Below, piece after piece: positions 6,776-13,532 of a stretch of 15,901 nt of DNA (position 1 is the stretch's first letter; every line of letters starts with the position of its first letter). The stretch is from a bacterium (lineage in GTDB: Bacteria > Verrucomicrobiota > Verrucomicrobiae > Opitutales > Opitutaceae). Position numbers and translations under genes: made by a program. Location: the NCBI GenBank assembly GCA_021780625.1, contig JAJXYI010000414.1:1-15901 (forward strand), written 5' to 3'. Under the pieces are notes generated by a model that ran no database searches, had not been told where the DNA came from, and was given only the letters and a program-made list of their open reading frames with translations.

Positions 6776-7732
6776 ATGGCAACGGCCCACAGTTCCCGGG
6801 GTGGTGGTTGCCCTAGCTGGGGGGGGGCTCTGGTCCGGGTCGAGCGTTGCCCGCTCTGTGCCGCAGCGGGCGGACGCCCGGTGGCAGCACGTCGCGATGG
6901 GCTGCGAATCCGAGAATGCAGCTCGTGTGGATTGGCGTTCGTGGACCCGAAGCCCTCGCCAGATGCCATCGCAGCCTACTATGATTCAGCATACTTCACC
7001 GGCGGCAAGGACTTTCATCGGGGTCATGACTATATCGCCGGTTCTTCGCAGACTTACCAGGAAGAAACGGCCACGGGCTTCCGTGAGCTCGCCAAGAGTG
7101 TTGAACTCGCGGGGAAGAGTGTTCTTGAGGTTGGTTGTGGGGCAGGGGCCTTGCTGGCCCTGGCGAGGAAGCATGGCGCGGGGTCGGTCAAGGGCTATGA
7201 CCTGTCCAGGGCGGCCACTGAATTCGGCAAGGCCCAGTTCGGACTTGATCTGGTCTGTGGGCGGGTCGAGGATGGTGTGGGCGAAGCTCGAGCTTACGAT
7301 GTAGTGGTGATGATCGACGTGATCGAGCACTTCTACGACCTACGCAAGGCTATGGAGGTCATCAGGGCCGTCCTGCGGGACGAAGGTACGGTTTATTTCG
7401 TTACGCCCAATTGGTGGGGATATCACTACGCAGGGGCGAAATGGATAGGGTTGGAAAAGGACTTTGAACACCTCCAGTATTTCAGCGAGCAATCAGTGGA
7501 CCGCCTTGCGGCGGCCTTTGGCCTGAGGAAGGTGTCTGTCCGCACAGAGGGGGCGCCCATCGCGCTGTGGCAATACCAAGTCGGTGCGGGAAGCAGCAAG
7601 AGGTGGCGACGGCTCCTCGCGGAGCCGCCCACCGCCCTGCGGAACGGCTGCTCGAAGCTCCGTTTTGGAATTGCGAACGCGTTGCATGGCCATCAACTCG
7701 GCCACAACCTCCATTGCGTTCTCCGCGCATAG
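6776..7732 (+). CDS. Zinc-ribbon class I SAM-dependent methyltransferase
   Basis: The 318-aa protein has a zinc-ribbon, C25-x2-C28 and C48-x2-C51 (CPLC and CSSCGLAF), followed by VDPKPSPDAIAAYYDSAYF. The methyltransferase domain has motif I VLEVGCGAG at 116-124, GYDLS at 140-144 and DVIEH at 181-185, with PNWWGYHYAGAKWIG and EHLQYFS (231-237) behind. It is the second enzyme of this general type in the locus but is clearly distinct from the first, which has motif I DVGAGTG and EVMEH. Its likely role is methylation of a sugar in the glycan. ATG 6776 is chosen because it is 6 bp after the GT2 stop; the open frame continues upstream inside the GT2 gene without homology. A 9-G run at 6819-6827 covers codons 15-18, before the Cys motifs, so slippage there would inactivate the enzyme. 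Confidence 0.87.
   Translation: MATAHSSRGGGCPSWGGALVRVERCPLCAAAGGRPVAARRDGLRIRECSSCGLAFVDPKPSPDAIAAYYDSAYFTGGKDFHRGHDYIAGSSQTYQEETATGFRELAKSVELAGKSVLEVGCGAGALLALARKHGAGSVKGYDLSRAATEFGKAQFGLDLVCGRVEDGVGEARAYDVVVMIDVIEHFYDLRKAMEVIRAVLRDEGTVYFVTPNWWGYHYAGAKWIGLEKDFEHLQYFSEQSVDRLAAAFGLRKVSVRTEGAPIALWQYQVGAGSSKRWRRLLAEPPTALRNGCSKLRFGIANALHGHQLGHNLHCVLRA
6819..6827 (+). repeat. Poly-G tract (G9) inside methyltransferase start
   Basis: Nine consecutive G residues lie 43 bp into the methyltransferase gene. This is the longest mononucleotide run I see in the window. Runs of 8 G occur in two other genes, at 5422-5429 and 7946-7953, and a run of 7 at 14569-14575. In a G-rich genome a few such runs are expected by chance. 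Confidence 0.8.
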
Positions 7733-7823
7733 CTTGGGATCTACGGTAGCCGTCGGCCGGGGTTGGCGCATGCCTTCGAGCCATTCCGGCGTTGGCGTGT
7801 CGCCTTTGGCAACGGCAGCGAAA

Positions 7824-9071
7824 ATGAAACGTCGAGTCCTGTACATTCAATACACGAACCCTGGGGGATATCCGCCATTGGAGCACAGCTCGCGGATCCT
7901 GGCCGAGCGGGGCTGGGAGGTTCGATTCCTCGGAGTCGGGGCTTTGGGGGGGGCGGATGTGCTGGAGTTCCCACCGCACCCGTCAATCGAGGTTCGGAAA
8001 TGGCGGTACTGTCCCCCGGGGACGCGGCAGAAGCTCCACTTTCTGGCCTATGGTCTGTGGGCGCTGTGGACGACGCTCACCTGGCGCCCCGATTGGGTCT
8101 ACGCGTCGGACCCGATGTCGTGCCCAGCTGCGTTGGCGCTCAGCTTCGTGCCGGGGGTGCGGCTCCTCTACCACGAGCATGACAGCCCGGAACCTGCCTC
8201 AGGTGCCGGGGGCCGGCATGCCAGCGACCATGCCTGGGCGAGGGACGGAGACCACGCAGGCCGGGGCGGGGTCGAGGGTGGGCCAGAGGTTTCGCGATTC
8301 TGGCGCTTCGTCCTCTGGAGCAGGACGCGAGTGGCTCGCCGCGCCGATCTCTGCGTGCTGCCGAATGAGGAGCGAGTCGCGGCGTTCCGAACGAGTACTG
8401 CAACTACAAGGGAGGTCGAGTGCGTCTGGAACTGCCCGGCACGAAACGACGCCCTGGAGGCTCGACCAGGGCGAGGGCCTCAATCGCTTCGGCTCTTCTA
8501 CCACGGTTCGATCGTGCCGCGGAGGCAACTGGTCGCCGTCATCGAAGGGATGGCACGGGCTGGGGTGCCGTCCGAGCTCTCCGTTGCGGGATACGAAACG
8601 AGTGGCAGCACGGGGCACCTCGAGCAACTCAACACTGAGGCCGAGCGGCGCGGGTTGGCCGCGCGGCTGCGCTTGCTTGGGCCGATCCAACGGTGCCGGT
8701 TGATCGGACTCTGCGCCGAGGCGGACGCGGGCCTTGCGCTCATGCCGATGCGCTGCCTCGACCTGAACGAACGCGCCATGGTCGGCGCGTCCAACAAGTC
8801 CTTCGATTATCTAGCTGCCGGCGTTGCGCTGCTGGTGTCGGACCTCCCCCCTTGGCGCGGGACCTTCGTGGGGCCTGGCTACGGTCTTGCTTGCGACCCT
8901 GACGACCCCGAAAGTGTCGCCGCTGCGCTTCGTTGGTTCGCCGAGCACCCGGAAGAGACACGTGACATGGGCGAGCGCGGCCGGCAGAGGATCCTGGCCG
9001 AGTGGAACTACGAGGCCGAGTTCGGGCCGGTCCTCGCCAGGCTCGAGGGCGGCCGGCGGAGCGGTCGGTGA
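7824..9071 (+). CDS. GT4-like glycosyltransferase with an unusual Gly/His/Asp-rich insertion
   Basis: The 415-aa protein from ATG 7824 starts MKRRVLYIQYTNPGGYPPLEHSSRILAERG, a GT-B N-terminal beta-strand and Gly loop. Next come DWVYASDPMSCPAAL (90-104), LLYHEHD (114-120), the second-domain start LRLFYHGSIVPRRQL (222-236) and the donor-site motif NKSFDYLAAGVALLVSDLP (324-342). The usual E-x7-E is not in classic form, as in related proteins with an NKxFDYLAAG motif. Residues 124-156, between YHEHDSPEP and SRFWRFVLW, are rich in Gly, His, Asp and Arg and look like a low-complexity insertion or loop. The frame is open upstream from 7584, but that part overlaps the methyltransferase and resembles nothing, so I start at 7824, 91 bp downstream of the methyltransferase stop. 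An 8-G tract lies at 7946-7953. Confidence 0.83.
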   Translation: MKRRVLYIQYTNPGGYPPLEHSSRILAERGWEVRFLGVGALGGADVLEFPPHPSIEVRKWRYCPPGTRQKLHFLAYGLWALWTTLTWRPDWVYASDPMSCPAALALSFVPGVRLLYHEHDSPEPASGAGGRHASDHAWARDGDHAGRGGVEGGPEVSRFWRFVLWSRTRVARRADLCVLPNEERVAAFRTSTATTREVECVWNCPARNDALEARPGRGPQSLRLFYHGSIVPRRQLVAVIEGMARAGVPSELSVAGYETSGSTGHLEQLNTEAERRGLAARLRLLGPIQRCRLIGLCAEADAGLALMPMRCLDLNERAMVGASNKSFDYLAAGVALLVSDLPPWRGTFVGPGYGLACDPDDPESVAAALRWFAEHPEETRDMGERGRQRILAEWNYEAEFGPVLARLEGGRRSGR

Positions 9072-10210
9072 GGATCGCCGTCGCGGCCTCCGGTCGCTTC
9101 CACGTCCTCGACCTCGCGCGGGAGTTGGCGGCCCTGGGCCATGACGTGGCGTTCTACTCGTACGTCCCGCGGTCCGGGGCGTCACGTTTCGGCCTGCCGG
9201 CCGTCTGCCATCGCGCGTTGCTGCCTGCGATGGCGCCGTGGCTGGCCGCGCAGCGCCTCGCACGCGGTCGTCAACGGGAGGCGTGGGACCGGCGCGTGCT
9301 TGAACGGCTGGACGCGCTCATCGCCGCCAGACTCCAGCCGTGCGACGTCTTCATCGGCATGTCGGGGCTGTGCGTGGAGTCGGCGCGAACGGCCAGGGAG
9401 AAGTACGGCGCGAGGGTGTTCATCGAACGAGGCAGCCGGCACATTCTGTCGCAGAAGCAGATCCTGGACGACATGGCGATCGTGGCGCCACAGAGCAGCA
9501 CCGTGCCCAACTACGCCGTGGAGCGCGAGTTGGCGTCGTACAGGTTGGCCGACGTGGTGGTGGTGCCGTCCCAGCACGTCATCGAAAGCTTCTTGGAGCA
9601 AAAGTTTCCAGAGGAGCGGCTGTTCAAGAACCGCTACGGTGTGGACCTGAAGATGTTCCAGCCCACGCCCGCGCCACCTGCCGAGAAGCCGGTGATCCTG
9701 CACGTCGGTACCTGGTCGATGCAAAAGGGGTGCGATCTCCTCGTCGCAGCGCTGCAGCGGCACCGACTGGACGCCACCCTTGTTCACGTGGGATCCATCG
9801 GGGACGCCCCCGTGCCCAGGACTCCGTTCTTCGTCCATCACGATCCGGTTCCCCAGTGGCGGCTGCCGGAGTTCTACGGCCGGGCCCACGCGCTCGTATT
9901 GGCTTCGCGCCAGGAAGGCATGGGCCTGGTCCTCGCTCAAGCATTGGCGTGCGGGGCCCCGATCGTGTGCACCGATCGTACCGGCGGCGACGATCTCAAG
10001 CCCTGCGTGCTTGACCGTGCGGCGATCACCGTCGTCGGGGTCGGCGAGATTGAGTCGTTGGCCCGAGCGCTTCGGGATGCCATCGACTGGAGCCGCGCGA
10101 TGTTCCCACCCGGTGCGGTTCGGGACCTGTTGGGCGCCGGGCGGCACGCGCTGTCCTGGCGGACCTATGGGGAAAGGTACAACCTCGAGCTTTTGAAGTG
10201 CGCAACATGA
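9068..10210 (+). CDS. GT4-family glycosyltransferase
   Basis: The 380-aa protein starts at GTG 9068, four bases overlapping the previous stop (GTGA). This gives MRIAVAASGRFHVLDLARELAALGHDV, the typical GT4 N-terminal strand, helix and GH motif. The acceptor half includes FIERGSRHILSQKQI (118-132) and ADVVVVPSQHVIESF (161-175). The donor half begins at PVILHVGTWSMQKGCDLLV (208-226) and has the motif region RQEGMGLVLAQALACGAPIV (281-300), then CTDRTGGDDL. The second Glu of the E-x7-E motif is Gln here (residue 291), a pattern I associate with the subfamily having the RTGGDDL box. Codons are more GC-ending than in the genes just before it. The upstream in-frame GTG/ATG-like starts inside the preceding gene give a non-homologous Arg-rich extension and are rejected. 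Sugar specificity is unknown. Confidence 0.9.
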   Translation: MRIAVAASGRFHVLDLARELAALGHDVAFYSYVPRSGASRFGLPAVCHRALLPAMAPWLAAQRLARGRQREAWDRRVLERLDALIAARLQPCDVFIGMSGLCVESARTAREKYGARVFIERGSRHILSQKQILDDMAIVAPQSSTVPNYAVERELASYRLADVVVVPSQHVIESFLEQKFPEERLFKNRYGVDLKMFQPTPAPPAEKPVILHVGTWSMQKGCDLLVAALQRHRLDATLVHVGSIGDAPVPRTPFFVHHDPVPQWRLPEFYGRAHALVLASRQEGMGLVLAQALACGAPIVCTDRTGGDDLKPCVLDRAAITVVGVGEIESLARALRDAIDWSRAMFPPGAVRDLLGAGRHALSWRTYGERYNLELLKCAT

Positions 10211-11394
10211 GCAACGCCGTCAAGCTCGCAGTCTTCGCGACGCATCCCGTGCAGTACCACACGGCCCTTTGGCGGTCGCTTGCGGCTGTAGCCGGGCTGG
10301 AGATCCATGTCCATTACTTTAGCGACCACAGCGTGCGCGGCGGGGTGGATCCAGGCTTTGGGGTGCCAGTGGCGTGGGACGTGCCGCTGCTCAACGGCTA
10401 TGAGCACACGTTCCTCAGCCGCCACGCCGACATCTCAAAGGCGTGGGGTGTAGGGCTGCGAGGAGCAAGAGAGGTCCTCGCGCAGGGCGGCTCTGATTGG
10501 GTGTTGCTCCAGGGGTATACGCACCGCTTTGAGCGTCAGGTGCTGCGGGCGGCCAAGAGCCTTGGCCTGAACGTTCTGCTCAGGGGAGAGCTGTCCAGCG
10601 TACCCCGGGGTGGTCGCCTGAGGGCGCGGGTGAGGGCCGCATACGTCTCCTGGTTCTTTGCCCACGTGGATATGTTCTGCGCCATCGGACAGATGGCCAA
10701 GCAGGATCTTGAGGCCTTCGGTGTGGCGCCCGAGCGGATCGTCTTCTCGCCCTACCATGTGGACTCGGCGCTCTTCGAGGCACTGGCCAGCCGGTTCGAT
10801 GGGCCGACCTCCCGAGCCAAACTGGGCCTTGACCCTGGGCGATTCGTGCTGCTGTTCTCGGGGAAGTTGATCCCGCGCAAAGAGCCGCTCTTGCTCATCG
10901 ATGCGCTCGAGAAGGTAAGAGGGCTTGGCGATGTCGAGCTGCTCGTGCTTGGCGATGGGGCGCTGCGCGAGGAGGTATTGTCGCGCGGCAGGCGAGTGCT
11001 CGGGGACCGCTTCCACGCGGCTGGGTTCGTCAACCAGTCCGAGTTGGGGCCTTACTTCGCCGCGGCTGATGCGCTTGTGCTGCCCTCGAGCTATGAGACG
11101 TGGGGGTTGGTCGTCAATGAGGCGATGTATTTCGGCCTGCCCTCGATCGTGAGCGACCGCGTGGGGTGCCGTCCGGATCTCGTGCGTCCGGGCGAGACCG
11201 GGTTCGTCTTCCGGAGCGGGGATGCGCCTGGACTGACCCGGGCGATCCAACAGATGCTGGACGATCGCAACCAGACCCGGGAGATGGGACAGCGGGCGCG
11301 AGCGCTGGTTCGCAGCTATTCGACCGAGGCCGCGAGGGACGGCATCTTGCGAGCGACCGGTTTCAACGGTGACGGGGCCGCCGATCCGGCATGA
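10207..11394 (+). CDS. GT4-family glycosyltransferase
   Basis: The 395-aa protein starts at ATG 10207, overlapping the previous stop by 4 bp (ATGA). It begins MSNAVKLAVFATHPVQYHTALWRSLAA, a family-typical N-terminus with the HPVQYH motif. The donor domain has FVLLFSGKLIPRKEPLLLIDAL (213-234, with the GK-x4-K donor phosphate region), ELLVLGDGALREEV (245-258), AAGFVNQSELGPYF and the intact E-x7-E motif ETWGLVVNE at 297-305. An in-frame GTG at 10198 is possible but would only add three residues. It probably adds one sugar to the cytoplasmic glycan. It is part of an unbroken chain of 4-bp overlaps with the genes before and after, which argues for coupled translation. Confidence 0.92.
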   Translation: MSNAVKLAVFATHPVQYHTALWRSLAAVAGLEIHVHYFSDHSVRGGVDPGFGVPVAWDVPLLNGYEHTFLSRHADISKAWGVGLRGAREVLAQGGSDWVLLQGYTHRFERQVLRAAKSLGLNVLLRGELSSVPRGGRLRARVRAAYVSWFFAHVDMFCAIGQMAKQDLEAFGVAPERIVFSPYHVDSALFEALASRFDGPTSRAKLGLDPGRFVLLFSGKLIPRKEPLLLIDALEKVRGLGDVELLVLGDGALREEVLSRGRRVLGDRFHAAGFVNQSELGPYFAAADALVLPSSYETWGLVVNEAMYFGLPSIVSDRVGCRPDLVRPGETGFVFRSGDAPGLTRAIQQMLDDRNQTREMGQRARALVRSYSTEAARDGILRATGFNGDGAADPA

Positions 11395-12404
11395 AGCTGC
11401 TCGTTGTCGGGAACCCCGGGCGGGAGCACGTCGGCTCGCACCTGATCGATGCGGCGCAGGAGCTGGGGCTCGACGCGGAGCTTGCGGACACGCGCCGGGC
11501 GGCCGGGCGCTTCGCGTGGCAACGGAGACTGTGCTGGCACCTACTCGGCCGCCGCCCTGCGGCGCTGGGCGCCTTCAACCGCGAGCTGATCGAGACGTGG
11601 CGGCGGTTCCGACCCGATGTGATCCTGGCCACCGGGATCGCGCCGCTGCAGGCGGCGACTCTGCGCGGCCTCAAGAAGGCAGGCGTGACGCTGGTCAACT
11701 ACTTGACGGACGACCCGTGGAACCGCGCCAACAGCGCCAGGCACTTCTGGGCGGCGCTGCCACTGTTCGACGCCGTGTTCTCTCCGCGGCGGGCCGCGAC
11801 CCCCGACCTTGAACGACTGGGGTGCCCGAGAGTGGAGTACTTACCGTTCGCCTACAACCCGTGCGCCCACTTCGTGGAACGGCCACCATCGCCGGAACTG
11901 GCGGAGCGTTACCGTTGCGACCTCCTGATCATCGGCGGCGCCGATCGCGACCGGATACCCCTGGCCGAAGGCGCCGTGGCGGCCGGCCTGGACGTCCACC
12001 TCTACGGCGGATACTGGGACCGCGTGCCGGCGCTGCGGTCGTCCTGGAAGGGCTTCATCTACGGGCAGGAGATGCGCTGGGCCGTCAGCGCGGCCACGGC
12101 CAACCTGGTGATGGGGCGCAAGGCCAACCGCGATGGGCACGCGATGCGAAGCTACGAGGTCCCCGCGATGGGCGGCGCGATGGTGGTGGAGGATACCGAG
12201 GATCACCGAGCACTCTTCGGTCGAAGCGGCGACGCGGTCCTTTACTATCGAACGACAGAGGAGATGGTTGATGCGGTTGACCGACTGCGGAGCGACCCAG
12301 GGCAGGCCGACGCCATGGCCGGCGCAGCGAAAGACTGCGTGACGCGGCGCCCGAACGCCTACGCCCATCGGCTTGGTGCCATGTTGGAATCGGCGATCCC
12401 GTGA
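11391..12404 (+). CDS. CgeB-like GT-B glycosyltransferase (Glyco_trans_1_2 type)
   Basis: The 337-aa protein starts at ATG 11391, overlapping the previous stop by 4 bp (ATGA). The N-terminal half is MKLLVVGNPGREHVGSHLIDA, then RPDVILATGIAPL (74-86) and VNYLTDDPWNRANSARHFW (102-120). This arrangement and the absence of a normal GT4 donor motif recall CgeB-type proteins. The C-terminal half holds CDLLIIGGADRDRIPLAEGA (176-195) and the diagnostic segment MRSYEVPAMGGAMVVEDTED (252-271), which takes the place of the E-x7-E box. CgeB was named as a spore protein in Bacillus, but the family is common in polysaccharide loci and is read as glycosyltransferases. The donor is unknown. The stop overlaps the next reading frame as GTGA at 12401-12404. 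Confidence 0.85.
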   Translation: MKLLVVGNPGREHVGSHLIDAAQELGLDAELADTRRAAGRFAWQRRLCWHLLGRRPAALGAFNRELIETWRRFRPDVILATGIAPLQAATLRGLKKAGVTLVNYLTDDPWNRANSARHFWAALPLFDAVFSPRRAATPDLERLGCPRVEYLPFAYNPCAHFVERPPSPELAERYRCDLLIIGGADRDRIPLAEGAVAAGLDVHLYGGYWDRVPALRSSWKGFIYGQEMRWAVSAATANLVMGRKANRDGHAMRSYEVPAMGGAMVVEDTEDHRALFGRSGDAVLYYRTTEEMVDAVDRLRSDPGQADAMAGAAKDCVTRRPNAYAHRLGAMLESAIP

Positions 12405-12527
12405 GCTTGCGAATCGGGTTCGTCAGAGACCAACCCCCGTTCAGCCCGACTGCAAGGAGGGTCACCTCGTCCGTGCAACAACCGAGCCTTAATCCTTGGC
12501 CGCCGAGCGGCGGAGGTGTGGTGGTGC
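12401..12527 (+). pseudogene. Likely N-terminal piece of the next glycosyltransferase, out of frame
   Basis: GTG 12401 overlaps the CgeB-like gene stop by 4 bp (GTGA), the same spacing seen at neighbouring junctions. It opens a frame encoding MSLRIGFVRDQPPFSPT and later NPWPPSGGGVVVQ, which looks like the first strand and Gly-rich loop of a GT-B enzyme. After about 12527 this frame loses any family-like sequence, while the frame one base later becomes family-like and GC-ending. The simplest reading is a one-base (+1) shift relative to the body of the gene. Assembly error, true mutation or programmed frameshift cannot be told apart here. A strong AAGGAGG (12454-12460) also lies within this piece. 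Confidence 0.5.
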
Positions 12528-13532
12528 AGCCATGCGCAGGTGGTCAGGTTTTCGGGTGCCGGCGGGAGCTGGGGCCCGATCGTGGGACCGCCTTGCAGGG
12601 CGACCCGCCGGCGCCTTGCCGGCAGGTTTCCCCGCCTGCTGCCATCGCTGCAGTACCTCATTGGCGAACGCCGAGTCGACGTCATCGAGTTCCCGGAAGG
12701 GTGGGGCGCTCGATTGCCAATCGCGTGGGCCCGGCGCAACGGCGTTCGAGTCGTTCTCCAGTGCCACACCAGCCAGCACGTGCGCTACTTCTTCAACGCC
12801 GAGCACCGGCCGCTCCTCGGCCTGAGGTACGGGCTGCGGGCGCGCTACATCCGCCACAACCTGCTTGCAGCCGATGCCGTCCTCGCGTGCAGTCACGACA
12901 TTGCGCTCCTCACCGCGGACTACTCCAAGGTCCATCCGGATCGCTTCGAGGTGATCCCTCACGCGTTCTCCCGCGAGGCCCAACCAGGCCTGCAGGTAGT
13001 CTCTTCGGGTGAGGACGATGGGTACTTTCTAGTGGTTGGCAACTTCGAGTACCTGAACGGCCATGACCTCCTGCGCTGTGCGTACGAGCGGCATAGGGCT
13101 CAGGGCGGGAACAGAACGGTCCGTTGGGCGGGGCCAGTGGCAGCGCCGCCGGCGCACAGCGTGCCAGAGGGGCTTTGTTTTCTCGGGCTAGTCCCGAAAG
13201 AGAAGCTGGCTCATGTAGGTCTTCGCGCGACAGCCGTTGCCATTGCATCGAGGTTGGAGCCGTTCTCAGTGGTTGCTGGCGAAGCAATACTCAACGGCTG
13301 TCCGTTGGTGCTGTCGAGGCGGGCCGGGTGGCGCGATCTCCCGTGGCGATCCCAGGCGGCTCTGCTGGCGGGACCGCTGGATACGGACAGGTTTGCTCGG
13401 GCGCTGCGGTTGGTGGAAGATCCGGATACTCGCGAGCGCCTCGAGGCGGGTGCCAAAGGGGCGGCCGCCTTTTTGACCTTGGAGGAGCTGGTGTTGCGCA
13501 CATTCGACCTCTACCAGGGATTGGTCCCTTGA
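12516..13532 (+). CDS. GT4-family glycosyltransferase, body of a probably frameshifted gene
   Basis: From GTG 12516 the frame gives 338 aa. The family-like part begins near residue 7 (HAQVVRFSGAGGSW). It continues with RRVDVIEFPEGWGARLPIAW (52-71), VVLQCHTSQHVRYFF (79-93), ADAVLACSHDIALL (119-132) and FEVIPHAFSREAQ. The donor domain has YFLVVGNFEYLNGHDLLRCA (170-189) and the intact E-x7-E motif EPFSVVAGE at 248-256. The frame has no other canonical start back to TGA 12402-12404, and GTG 12516 gives an odd MWWCSH start. The expected N-terminal strand is instead encoded one frame away at 12401-12527. If that piece is not joined by frameshifting, the protein lacks the first Rossmann strand and is probably inactive. 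The gene ends by overlapping the next start by 4 bp (TTGA). Confidence 0.82.
   Translation: MWWCSHAQVVRFSGAGGSWGPIVGPPCRATRRRLAGRFPRLLPSLQYLIGERRVDVIEFPEGWGARLPIAWARRNGVRVVLQCHTSQHVRYFFNAEHRPLLGLRYGLRARYIRHNLLAADAVLACSHDIALLTADYSKVHPDRFEVIPHAFSREAQPGLQVVSSGEDDGYFLVVGNFEYLNGHDLLRCAYERHRAQGGNRTVRWAGPVAAPPAHSVPEGLCFLGLVPKEKLAHVGLRATAVAIASRLEPFSVVAGEAILNGCPLVLSRRAGWRDLPWRSQAALLAGPLDTDRFARALRLVEDPDTRERLEAGAKGAAAFLTLEELVLRTFDLYQGLVP
13516..13520 (+). promoter_or_regulatory. Ribosome binding site for the Wzy-like gene TTG start
   Basis: AGGGA at 13516-13520 lies 8 nt before TTG 13529. It supports the TTG start that overlaps the preceding stop as TTGA, matching the GTGA/ATGA overlaps of the upstream genes. 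Confidence 0.5.

Noticed and set aside
7584..7823. An 80-codon upstream extension of the GT4-like gene at 7824
   Set aside because: Most of it overlaps the methyltransferase gene and shows no family-like sequence; MKRRVLYIQY is the expected N-terminus.
13124..13528. A 135-codon upstream extension of the polymerase frame
   Set aside because: It overlaps the conserved donor domain of the preceding glycosyltransferase in another frame and is Gly/Arg/Ser-rich. The TTG 13529 start has an RBS and a 4-bp overlap.
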